A DNA stretch of 64,000 bases from Acidaminococcus timonensis (GTDB taxonomy: Bacteria > Bacillota > Negativicutes > Acidaminococcales > Acidaminococcaceae). Of this stretch, positions 17,225 to 24,873 are shown one piece after another (positions within the stretch are counted from its first letter, which is position 1; each line of letters starts with the position of its first letter). Location of the stretch: contig NZ_FNWH01000005.1 in NCBI RefSeq assembly GCF_900106585.1, forward strand, positions 311,962 to 375,961, in the 5' to 3' direction. Under the pieces are notes generated by a model, which ran no database searches, was not told where the DNA came from, and was given only the letters and a program-made list of their open reading frames with translations. A program made the position numbers and the translations under genes.

Positions 17225-18066
17225 AAGACATTCTCTCCTATACGCAAATGCCCAAAGCAACCTATATGTACTGGCAGAAACGGTTTGACCGCGAGAATCC
17301 AGACCAGGAAGTAGAGGAGAAAATACAGGAAATCCGCAGCCAGCATAAAGATTATGGATACCGTCGCATGACCGGTGAGCTAAAGAACCAAGGGATTTGC
17401 GTGAACAAGAAGAAAGTTCAACGTATCATGCAGAAACTGAGCCTTCAGGTAACATCTTTTACCCGGAAGAGCCGTAAATACAGCTCCTATAAGGGTAAGG
17501 TAGGAACCATTGCTCCAAATAGGATACATCGTCGTTTTGAGACGAATATCCCTCACCAGAAGATTACGACCGACACTTCAGAATTCAAATACTATGAAGC
17601 AGATTCACAGGGACATTTGACTCTGCGCAAGCTTTATCTGGATCCTTTCCTGGACATGTTCAATAATGAAATCATCAGCTATGGAATAGCCAAATATCCT
17701 TCGGCTAACAGCATACTGGAAGCTCAAGCCAAAGCAATCAAAATTACTGCTGATTGTCCGTATCGAAGAACATTTCACTCCGATCAGGGCTGGGCATACC
17801 AAATGAAATTCTATACCAAAAGACTAAAAAACGAACGAATTTTTCAGAGCATGTCTCGAAAAGGCAACTGTCATGATAACGCTGTAATGGAAAACTTCTT
17901 CGGCTTACTGAAGCAGGAAATATATTACGGAGTGACCTACTACAGCTACAAAGAATTAAAAGGCGCTATCGAACGATACATCAAATACTATAACGAGCAA
18001 AGAATCAAGGAAAAACTGGGCTGGAAAAGTCCTGTTCAATACAGGCTTTCCTTGCAGGCAGCATAA
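17221..18066 (+). CDS. IS150-type transposase OrfB (DDE integrase)
   Basis: 281 aa, identical to the protein encoded at 35057-35902 and slightly different from copies 1 and 4. The catalytic motifs TTDTSEF, FHSDQGWAYQ and NAVMENFFGLLKQE are present. It starts at a TTG overlapping the orfA stop (TTGA) in the -1 frame. It appears functional. Confidence 0.95.
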   Translation: MKDILSYTQMPKATYMYWQKRFDRENPDQEVEEKIQEIRSQHKDYGYRRMTGELKNQGICVNKKKVQRIMQKLSLQVTSFTRKSRKYSSYKGKVGTIAPNRIHRRFETNIPHQKITTDTSEFKYYEADSQGHLTLRKLYLDPFLDMFNNEIISYGIAKYPSANSILEAQAKAIKITADCPYRRTFHSDQGWAYQMKFYTKRLKNERIFQSMSRKGNCHDNAVMENFFGLLKQEIYYGVTYYSYKELKGAIERYIKYYNEQRIKEKLGWKSPVQYRLSLQAA

Positions 18067-18279
18067 AAAAGTAACGAGACGGTAAAAACCATCTCGTTAC
18101 TAAGGTCTAACTTTTTGGGGTCACATCACACCGCAACTGCGGTGCTCTCTTTTTGTTATGCGTTCAAGCTATGGCTATCGCTACTTTTTCGGTATTAGCC
18201 CAATCCCTACCTTTATGGTATCCTAAGGCCATACTTTTTCAAAAGACCTCTGAAATACCCATTGAAAGGAATGAATATC

Positions 18280-19404
18280 ATGACTGTAAAAAATAGACCC
18301 CCCTTCCGCTATGATATCGTTGGCAGCTTCCTGCGTCCGGCTGCCCTGAAAGAAAAACGGGACGAATTCGCTGCCGGCAAGATCACGGCCGATGAACTAA
18401 AGGCCGCTGAAGATGCCGCCATCGCCGACCTGGTGGCCAAAGAAAAAGAAGTGGGCCTCCACGCCGTCACCGACGGGGAATTCCGCCGCCGCTACTGGCA
18501 CCTGGACTTTTTGACCGAACTGCAGGGCGTCACGGAGATCTCTGCCGAAAACTGGTCCGTCCACTTCAAAGGCGCCCAGCCCAAGGCTCGCACCGCCAGG
18601 ATCACCGGCCTGGTGGATTTCGGCAGCCACCCGTTCCTGGACCATTTCAAGGCCCTGCAGAAAATCGCCTGCAAGGACACCCTGGTGAAGATGACCATCC
18701 CCTCCCCCAGCATGCTGCACCTGATCTGCTGCGTCCGGGAAAAGCACTATGAACCCATTCCCCAGTACCAGGACCAGAACCGGCTGTTCCACGACATCGC
18801 CATCGCCTACCAGCACGCCATCAAGGCTTTCTACGCCGCCGGCTGCCGGTACCTGCAGCTGGATGACACCAGCTGGGGTGAATTCTGCGACGCCGATAAA
18901 CGGAAGGCCTACGCAGAACGGGGCTTCGACCTGGACGAACTGGCCAAGCACTATGTAGCCATGATCAACCGGGCCCTAGAAGCCAAACCCGATGACATGA
19001 CCATCACCATGCACATCTGCCGGGGCAACTTCCGCTCCACCTGGTTCTCCAGCGGCGGTTACGAGCCGATAGCCGAGACCCTGTTCGGCCACTGTAACGT
19101 GGACGGATTTTTCCTGGAATACGACAGCGACCGGGCCGGCGGTTTCGAACCCCTGCGCCACATCAAAAACCAGCAGGTGGTGCTGGGCCTGGTGACTTCC
19201 AAGACCCCGGAACTGGAAAAAGAAGAAGACATCATCGCCCGGATCCACGAAGCCGAAAAGTATGTGCCCCTGGACCAGCTGTGCCTGAGCCCCCAGTGCG
19301 GGTTCTCCTCCACCGAGGAAGGCAACCTGCTGACGGAAAAAGAACAGTGGGCCAAGCTCCGGCTGATCCGTTCCATCGCAGAAAAGGTCTGGGAAGATGC
19401 ATAA
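18280..19404 (+). CDS. MetE C-terminal-like methyltransferase (cobalamin-independent methionine synthase family)
   Basis: About 374 aa, the length of stand-alone homologues of the MetE C-terminal catalytic domain (YxjG/YxjH-like). The family transfers methyl groups to thiols such as homocysteine using a zinc site. Matching features are RYDIVGSFLRPAALKEKR near the start, VTDGEFRRRYWHLDF, YLQLDDTSWGEFCD, MHICRGNFRSTWF (His and Cys of the zinc site) and LSPQCGFSS with the last zinc Cys. The start at 18280 is preferred because AAAGGA is about 10 bases upstream. About 150 bp upstream, after the IS, hold the rest of a split terminator and no recognisable riboswitch. The methyl donor is uncertain. 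Confidence 0.87.
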   Translation: MTVKNRPPFRYDIVGSFLRPAALKEKRDEFAAGKITADELKAAEDAAIADLVAKEKEVGLHAVTDGEFRRRYWHLDFLTELQGVTEISAENWSVHFKGAQPKARTARITGLVDFGSHPFLDHFKALQKIACKDTLVKMTIPSPSMLHLICCVREKHYEPIPQYQDQNRLFHDIAIAYQHAIKAFYAAGCRYLQLDDTSWGEFCDADKRKAYAERGFDLDELAKHYVAMINRALEAKPDDMTITMHICRGNFRSTWFSSGGYEPIAETLFGHCNVDGFFLEYDSDRAGGFEPLRHIKNQQVVLGLVTSKTPELEKEEDIIARIHEAEKYVPLDQLCLSPQCGFSSTEEGNLLTEKEQWAKLRLIRSIAEKVWEDA

Positions 19405-19533
19405 AAAAGGGGGTGTGAACAATGCTTTTTCACACCCCGTCACTAGTCACTAGTCTCTAGTCACTAGCCGATGGAAGCCAGCTGACGCTAGCGAAATAAA
19501 GGCGCTGTGAATGATTTTTCACAGCGCCTTTTT
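19405..19533. repeat. Intergenic repeat, copy R2
   Basis: Same order as at 4.9 kb: hairpin A (GGGGTGTGAA.. / ..TTTTTCACACCCC), TCACTAG heptamers (19439-19468), the GATGGAAGCCAGCTGACGCT block, and hairpin B (GGCGCTGTG / CACAGCGCC with T-run). It fills the space between the convergent MetE-like and adhesin genes almost exactly. Confidence 0.87.
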
Positions 19534-19535
19534 CC

Positions 19536-21446
19536 TTACCGTCCTTTGGCTGTCAGCTGATCGATCAGGGCACTCTGGCGGCTGACGATGGCTTTCAGTT
19601 CATCCACATTGCTGCGCAGGAGGCTGATTTCTTTGGCCATGGCCACCCGGGAAGTGGTCACATGGTTCCCCTGGCCCAGTTTGAAGGTCACTCCGGCGTT
19701 CACCATATTTTCTCCTCCGCCGAAGGAGCCGCCCACACTGAACATCATATCTTCCGTCGGCCGGTAGTAGGCTCCGATGGCTACCGCATGGGCACCGGCA
19801 TAATTTCCGTACCCGGCGGCGAAGTCCCATTTGTCATCGGGGTCAAAATCCAGTGGCTGGAGAGCTGCCAGTGCGGCTGCTCCGGCTCCCACCCGGTTCA
19901 CCCGAGCGTCCAGCTTGTTCAGGGAATTCCCCAGCTGGGTGATGTTCTGCCGGTTCTCCTGGACCATCTGGTTGGTGGCGTGGAGCTGGCTGCCGTTCAC
20001 GGCATCCATGGAAGTGGCCGACACTTCTCCCGGTGCCAGTCCGGTAATGGACAACCCCTTCATATCCATGCCCTTTCCATTCAACACCGGACCCTTTTCC
20101 CCGATGCTCACGCTGTCTACCCGGATATCCTTGTCCAGATGGATATGGATATTACCCACGGTTTGGCCATTGTCATTTGTAGTAGAGCTGGAAGCCGTAT
20201 GGATATTGTCCCCGCCCAGTACATTGACAGTCCCTCCGTCGTTGAGCCGGGCCGTATTCCCATCATCCGTGGCAAACTCCACTTCATTGGACACATAGCC
20301 TACATGGACCGGTCCGCCGTCCTCCACTTCCGGCTGTTCTGCCGCCACCCGCCGGGGAGCCGGTCTGGGGACTGGATGAGGCTGATCGGGAGACGCATCC
20401 GGCTGCTCCCGATTATCAGGGAATTCTTCCGGATTGGACAGGATGTGTACCGTTCCGTGTTCGTTGCTCAATCCGTTCAGATTGGCCTTAATCGTGTACT
20501 CCGTTCCCATTTTTTCCACAATGATCCCTTCACCGGCATGGATGGAGATCCGGGCATCGCTCATGGCTTCCTTCAGCTGGGCCACGTTCACAGCGTCCGT
20601 ATCTTCCGTCCCGGCGGCCAGGTTGATGATCTGCCGTGTCCGCTGGGGAATCGTCCGGCCATCTTCATCCTGGGAAGGTCCGGCCCCTACAGAAACTGCC
20701 CCCCAGGAGGACTGCCAGGCAGGAGAAACGTCCTGCATCTGGCCATACACCGGATGGTATCCCTGCCAGCCTGCTTCCCGGTCAGCCACGGAACTCATAC
20801 CCAGCGCCACGGATCCCGGAGCAGAAGCGCTGCTCAAGAACCCTGCCGCCGTACCACCTTCTCCCGTGACCTGGCTGGCAGCCCCTACGGCCGTGCCCCG
20901 AAGGCCAGATTCGCTGGCATAACCCAGGGAAGTGGCAAATTTTTCAGTGGCTTTGCTGAAACCACCCAGGGCGGTGGAAGCCACTCCGGAAGATTCAGAA
21001 TAGGCCCCTACGGCCGTGGAATGATCCCCGGCCGTTCCGCCTTCGCCCATGCCATTGGCCATGATGCCGATGCTGGTGCTGATTTCTCCTTTGCTCTTGG
21101 CCTGCTGGCCCAGGGCCACGGCCCCTTGGGCGGTGGCTTCGGAATAGCTTCCCACAGCCGTGGTATACATGCCTCTGGCAAGGGTCTGTTCCCCGATGGC
21201 GATGGCATTGGTCCCATTGGCTTCCCCCTGGCTTCCCGTACCGATGGCAATGGCGTCCAGCCCAATGGCCCGGGAGCCGCTCCCGATGGCCAGCGCCCGT
21301 TCTCCCTCTGCGTAGGCATCATTGCCCAGGGCCGTAGCCCCCATGGTTCCATCCGCATGAGCCCCGGCGCCGACGGCCAGGGAATCGGTCCCGACAGCGC
21401 CGTCATTGAAGTAATTCTTGTCCCGATTGCCATTTTCCGGCTTCAC
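19536..21446 (-). CDS. YadA-type trimeric autotransporter adhesin, 5' end damaged
   Basis: About 636 aa in frame. The N-terminal half is a series of YadA-head repeats of the AxAxGxxAxAxG type (for example AIAIGTGSQGEANGTNAIAIG). Next come neck/stalk segments (IINLAAGTEDTDAVNVAQLK) and a Pro-rich insertion (PHPVPRPAPRR). The C-terminal membrane anchor (ALAALQPLDFDPDDKWDFAA to AGVTFKLGQG) ends in an extra coiled coil. Such proteins trimerise in the outer membrane and mediate adhesion. The GTG at 21446 has no SD. The same frame extends upstream as PPAPAAIHYFSV, normal mature-start sequence, but the signal-peptide core is absent. The true start (ESPR, 21549) is in another frame, so secretion is probably lost. 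Confidence 0.85.
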   Translation of the reverse strand: MKPENGNRDKNYFNDGAVGTDSLAVGAGAHADGTMGATALGNDAYAEGERALAIGSGSRAIGLDAIAIGTGSQGEANGTNAIAIGEQTLARGMYTTAVGSYSEATAQGAVALGQQAKSKGEISTSIGIMANGMGEGGTAGDHSTAVGAYSESSGVASTALGGFSKATEKFATSLGYASESGLRGTAVGAASQVTGEGGTAAGFLSSASAPGSVALGMSSVADREAGWQGYHPVYGQMQDVSPAWQSSWGAVSVGAGPSQDEDGRTIPQRTRQIINLAAGTEDTDAVNVAQLKEAMSDARISIHAGEGIIVEKMGTEYTIKANLNGLSNEHGTVHILSNPEEFPDNREQPDASPDQPHPVPRPAPRRVAAEQPEVEDGGPVHVGYVSNEVEFATDDGNTARLNDGGTVNVLGGDNIHTASSSTTNDNGQTVGNIHIHLDKDIRVDSVSIGEKGPVLNGKGMDMKGLSITGLAPGEVSATSMDAVNGSQLHATNQMVQENRQNITQLGNSLNKLDARVNRVGAGAAALAALQPLDFDPDDKWDFAAGYGNYAGAHAVAIGAYYRPTEDMMFSVGGSFGGGENMVNAGVTFKLGQGNHVTTSRVAMAKEISLLRSNVDELKAIVSRQSALIDQLTAKGR

Positions 21447-21549
21447 ACTGAAATAATGGATGGCAGCCGGAGCAGGCGGAAATCAGTTCCGATCCCACCA
21501 TCCAGCTGTTTCTTGCCTTGTTCCATACAACCTTGAAAATTCTGTTCAT
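21447..21549 (-). pseudogene. ESPR signal-peptide remnant of the adhesin, frameshifted
   Basis: ATG at 21549 with SD GGAGGT encodes MNRIFKVVWNKARNSWMVGS, the extended signal peptide region (ESPR) of type V secretion proteins. It continues ELISACSGC and ends at a stop about 48 codons on, in a different frame from the adhesin body. The hydrophobic core and cleavage site expected after the ESPR are missing. The simplest reading is a deletion with frameshift that joined the ESPR to the mature part. Confidence 0.75.
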
Positions 21550-21673
21550 ACAGGCCACCTCCTGGCTTCTATCCTTCTTTCTTTTCCTGTGGAAGATGGT
21601 ATTGTTCGCGGAATTTTCTGTTAATTTTGAGTTGTTTCCTTTCTCCTTTCTTTTCTTCTGTTGGGTTTTATTG

Positions 21674-21703
21674 ATTATAGCATGAATTGAGGTTCTTTGT
21701 CAA
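21674..21703 (-). promoter_or_regulatory. Hybrid promoter: -35 in ISL3 end, -10 in flanking DNA
   Basis: On the minus strand TTGACA (21698-21703) lies in the terminal repeat of the ISL3 element and TATAAT (21674-21679) in the flank, 18 bp apart. It reads outward into the adhesin gene. With the IS removed, no comparable -35 lies at that distance, so the insertion appears to have created or strengthened the promoter. Confidence 0.7.
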
Positions 21704-23093
21704 ATGTTGGGGTAAGCTCCAATTCATCTACCACACACGGACGTGAGCGATTTTTGCTCACGTCTGTTTTTATTTTAATTTCACCATCGAAAGCAGTAAA
21801 ATCCGAGAACGGAATCGTTCAAAGTTGCGAAAACCAAATGCTACTCTCTTTAACACCTTAATCTTATTGTTCATTCCTTCCGTAAAACCATTCGAATACG
21901 CTTGACTCAATCCTTCCAAAATCTCTGTCTTCCAATCAGTGAACGTCTTTATAACACTCTTGAATTCTTCAACCCCACTTTCTTCGACTAATGATAACCA
22001 ACGAGATAAGAATGAAGCAACAGCAGACCGTTCTTTCATAGAAAACACCTTAAAGAATGCCTCTTTTAAGGCATAGGCTCTCTGTAATTCTGAAGACTGC
22101 TTCAAGATTTCCCGAAGGCTGGCCAGTTCTTCTTCTGTCAGACGATCACCCCTCTTGTTCAAGATATGTTTGTTTCTCTTGAAATAAATTCTTTTTTCGT
22201 CGAATAACTTTTGTACATTTTTCCTAACCCGTTCAAGCGCCCAAATGACCAGTCTCTGTATGTGGAATCGGTCACCAATAATTGTTGCACCAGGAAACAT
22301 CGCTCTGATGACCTTGCGGAAAAGTGACGAAAGGTCCATTACGACAAATTTTACTTTCAATCGCTCTGCTCTTGAAAATTGGCTAAAATAACGAATCAAT
22401 TCCAGCGCTGTCCTCTTTGGCAAAATATCGAGAGTTTCATGACGCTGAGGGTCATTCACAGCGACCTGGTATCTTTGCCCATGAGCGTTCCCACGAAATT
22501 CGTCTAAAGAAAGAACTTCAGGCAGATGGAGAGGCCTTTTAAAAGTAAGTCCATCAAAATACCGGATTACGGTGGAAACAGAGACACCATGGCTTCTGGC
22601 AATAGCTTTAAAGCTCGCCAGTTCAGAACAGGCTTGGATGATGCTGTTCTTTACATCGTTAGAACGCCGCTGGTAATGCTCGACGCCAGGAATTTTTTCA
22701 TAAAATGTCTTATGGCAGCAAGGGCAAAAAAATCTTCTTTTATGAACAATAGCAGAAACAGGATGGGTGTTCCAGTGCCCTAAGAGGACTTTTTGGTCCC
22801 GATAGTCCTTAATATGAAGAATTTTATGATGACAGTAGGGGCAACGAGAAGCTGTAGAAGTGAATTCCACGTAAAGGAGGAGGCTGGATCCCAATTTTTC
22901 AAATTCTTTTATGGAACCCTCTTCCCAATGGAAGCTTTTTTCGATAAAATGAAAGAAAGACATATCTATTCTCCTTTCAGTTCTTCGTGGTGGTTGAGGT
23001 GAAATGTAGCTTAGATATGTCTTTATTTTATCGTAAGACAAGGGGTCTTGTGAACAGGAGTGTCCACAAGACCCCAACATTTATTATAGAACC
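21691..23093 (-). mobile_element. ISL3-family insertion sequence, complete
   Basis: 1403 bp. The terminal repeats match at 19 of the first 23 positions; both start GGTTCT and contain AAATGTTGGGGT. The element is flanked by a perfect 8-bp direct repeat TGAATTGA (21683-21690 and 23094-23101), the duplication size known for ISL3. One transposase gene fills it. A hairpin GGGGTCTTGTG / CACAAGACCCC lies at the right end (23043-23075), and another (GACGTGAGC / GCTCACGTC, 21749-21772) follows the transposase stop. Confidence 0.93.
21770..22963 (-). CDS. ISL3-family transposase
   Basis: 397 aa from the ATG at 22963, preceded by AAAGGAG; a longer reading to 23080 has no SD. An N-terminal zinc ribbon (CPYCHHK, then CPCCHKTF) and an HTH segment (FKAIARSHGVSVSTVIRYFD) come before the DDE_Tnp_ISL3 domain. 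Acidic residues occur at LSLDEF, VVMDLS and the C-terminal EGMNNKIKVLKR block, the family hallmark. No frameshift is seen, so it is probably active. Confidence 0.94.
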   Translation of the reverse strand: MSFFHFIEKSFHWEEGSIKEFEKLGSSLLLYVEFTSTASRCPYCHHKILHIKDYRDQKVLLGHWNTHPVSAIVHKRRFFCPCCHKTFYEKIPGVEHYQRRSNDVKNSIIQACSELASFKAIARSHGVSVSTVIRYFDGLTFKRPLHLPEVLSLDEFRGNAHGQRYQVAVNDPQRHETLDILPKRTALELIRYFSQFSRAERLKVKFVVMDLSSLFRKVIRAMFPGATIIGDRFHIQRLVIWALERVRKNVQKLFDEKRIYFKRNKHILNKRGDRLTEEELASLREILKQSSELQRAYALKEAFFKVFSMKERSAVASFLSRWLSLVEESGVEEFKSVIKTFTDWKTEILEGLSQAYSNGFTEGMNNKIKVLKRVAFGFRNFERFRSRILLLSMVKLK

Positions 23094-23229
23094 TGAATTG
23101 ACACCTGTTCGCACTGTACTTTAGTACAGGTTTCCATAGAAAATTTTTAATCATTTCTTCCATTCTGTTTATTCTTTCTTTAAGGTTCTTCCTTATACTG
23201 GTGACAACTGAAACAGGGGAGGATGGAAG

Positions 23230-24738
23230 ATGGAATACTGGGAAAATGACCGCAGTCCGCTGCTGAAATTCTATCACCGGCACTGGCCCGCCTTTCTGTT
23301 GGGCCTGCTGAGCCTGCTGCTGTTCTTTTCCGCCAACGGACAGCTTCTGATCACGGACCCGGTGGAATCCAACTATGCCCTGACTGCCGGAGAAATGCTG
23401 GCTTCCGGGGACTGGCTGTCACCCCGGATCTACGGAAACTACTGGTATGACAAACCCTGGCTGTTCTACGGAGAGCTGTTGGCAGCCTTCCGGCTCTTCG
23501 GGGAAACACCCTTTGCAGCCCGTTTCTTTCCCGCGGTCTTCGGCACCATCGGAGTCCTCCAGACCTACTGGTTTGCCCAGAAACTGTATAATCGCAAAAC
23601 TGGTTTCCTCAGCGGCCTCATCATGGCCACCACAGTGGAATATTTCTACCTGGCCAAGGCTGTCATCACCGACATGACGCTTTTTGTCGTCATGGACGGT
23701 GCCCTGATGCTGTTCTATGTGGCCAGGACCGGGCAGCGGCCCCGGCTCTATTACGGAGCCTATCTCCTGGCGGGTCTCGCCATCCTGACCAAAGGGCCCA
23801 TCGGCCTGGTGCTCCCCGGTCTGATCATCCTGGCGTATCTGCTGGGCAACCGGGACAGCCATACCCTGTTCCACATGAAGCTGTGCCGGGGCCTCCTTCT
23901 TTCCCTGTCCATCGCCGCCCTGTGGTATGGTCCCATGGTACAGCTCCACGGCAGTGCCTTCCTGGAAGGGTTCATCGGAGTCCACAACATCCTCCGGGCC
24001 ACCGTATCCGAACATCCCCGGAACAATACCTGGTGGTACTATTTCCTGATTTTCCTCATCGGCTGTTTTCCCTGGAGCCTGAGCCTGCCCTGGCTCTGGA
24101 AAAAATACGGAAAAACCCTGCGGATCCGTTTCCACCGCCATATTTTCTGGCAGAGTCTGGATGACCGCCAGCGGTTTCTCTTCCTGTGGGTTGCTGTGAC
24201 CTGGTTCTTCTTTGAATGTATGGCCACCAAATACCCCACCTACACCTTTCCCTGTCTGCCGCCTCTTGCCATGGGGCTGGCTGCCAGCCTGGACACCCTC
24301 CAGGCGGAATACTGGGCCAAACGGCTGGCCGCCGGGCTGGCCCTGGTCTTCCTGGTCCTGGCCCACACCGTGGCCGTGCCTCTGTGCCGCCAGGCCTCTG
24401 CCTGGGACGTGGCCCAGCTCGTCAAGGTATACCGTCTCCCTTCTGTGCCGGTCTATGTCTACGGAGGCCGTTACCCCGTTTCCTTTACCTGGTACAGCGG
24501 CATCCCCGCTCCCCGCCTGGTGACCCGGGAACGGCTGGCGGAAATGCGGCCGGATGGGATCAGCTGGAATGCCAAGAACATGATGCCCTTCCAGGCCATA
24601 GAAGATCTGCCCCAAGAGGGCCATATGCTGGTCCTGGTGGATGGAAGCAGCCAGAAGGAATTCCTCAGGACCCTGCCGGGCCACTGGCATAAGGTGGGGG
24701 AAGGAGGCCGCTGGGCCGTATGGGCACGAAAGGGCTGA
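23230..24738 (+). CDS. ArnT-like glycosyltransferase, GT39/PMT_2 family
   Basis: A 502-aa integral membrane glycosyltransferase of the dolichyl-phosphate-mannose/ArnT type, which uses polyprenyl-phosphate sugars as donors. After the first TM helix the sequence DPVESNYALTAGEML takes the place of the usual acidic DE-x-RYA motif in the first periplasmic loop. Ten or more hydrophobic segments follow (for example LLAGLAILTKGPIGLVLPGLIILAYLL, where TKGP is characteristic). It probably modifies a surface lipid or polysaccharide (inference). GGGGAGG precedes the ATG. It starts 130 bp from the ISL3 element and ends against repeat R3. Confidence 0.87.
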   Translation: MEYWENDRSPLLKFYHRHWPAFLLGLLSLLLFFSANGQLLITDPVESNYALTAGEMLASGDWLSPRIYGNYWYDKPWLFYGELLAAFRLFGETPFAARFFPAVFGTIGVLQTYWFAQKLYNRKTGFLSGLIMATTVEYFYLAKAVITDMTLFVVMDGALMLFYVARTGQRPRLYYGAYLLAGLAILTKGPIGLVLPGLIILAYLLGNRDSHTLFHMKLCRGLLLSLSIAALWYGPMVQLHGSAFLEGFIGVHNILRATVSEHPRNNTWWYYFLIFLIGCFPWSLSLPWLWKKYGKTLRIRFHRHIFWQSLDDRQRFLFLWVAVTWFFFECMATKYPTYTFPCLPPLAMGLAASLDTLQAEYWAKRLAAGLALVFLVLAHTVAVPLCRQASAWDVAQLVKVYRLPSVPVYVYGGRYPVSFTWYSGIPAPRLVTRERLAEMRPDGISWNAKNMMPFQAIEDLPQEGHMLVLVDGSSQKEFLRTLPGHWHKVGEGGRWAVWARKG

Positions 24739-24746
24739 AAGAGAAA

Positions 24747-24873
24747 AGGGGGGTGTGAAAAATGCTTTTTCACACCCCGTCACTAGTCACTAGTCTCTAG
24801 TCACTAGCCGATGGAAGCCAGCTCACGCTAGCGAAATAAAGGCGCTGTGGATGATTTTTTCACAGCGCCTTTT
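24747..24873. repeat. Intergenic repeat, copy R3
   Basis: Same layout as R1 and R2, with the heptamer run at 24779-24808 and hairpin B at 24841-24870. It sits between the convergent GT39 and DUF815 genes, and the next gene's stop codon begins directly after it. Confidence 0.87.

Larger units (their letters stand above)
16590..18128 (+). mobile_element. IS3-family (IS150-type) element, copy 2, complete
   Basis: 1539 bp with imperfect 25-bp terminal repeats starting TGAGCTGACCCC (left) and TGATGTGACCCC (right, complement); both end in GTTAGACC. It is flanked by a 3-bp direct repeat CAC (16587-16589 and 18129-18131), as expected for the IS150 group. The left end carries a perfect 15-bp stem-loop (16598-16612 / 16620-16634), and the right end a 9-bp stem (GTAACGAGA). 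Both transposase frames are intact and identical in protein sequence to copy 3. Confidence 0.96.
16581..18154 (+). terminator. Terminator of the activase gene, split by IS copy 2
   Basis: Removing the IS and one copy of the CAC target duplication restores a hairpin, GAGAGCACCGCA / TGCGGTGCTCTC with loop AC, followed by TTTTTG. The left part (GAGAGCAC) is at 16582-16589 and the rest at 18132-18154. The IS therefore went into the 5' arm of this terminator. Confidence 0.85.

Noticed and set aside
18129-18279. Possible methionine- or cobalamin-type riboswitch before the MetE-like gene
   Set aside because: Only the end of the split terminator and about 120 bases without conserved riboswitch elements are present.
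19662-21536. Plus-strand frame opposite the adhesin
   Set aside because: Shadow of the repetitive adhesin coding sequence; the minus strand has head-repeat and anchor motifs.
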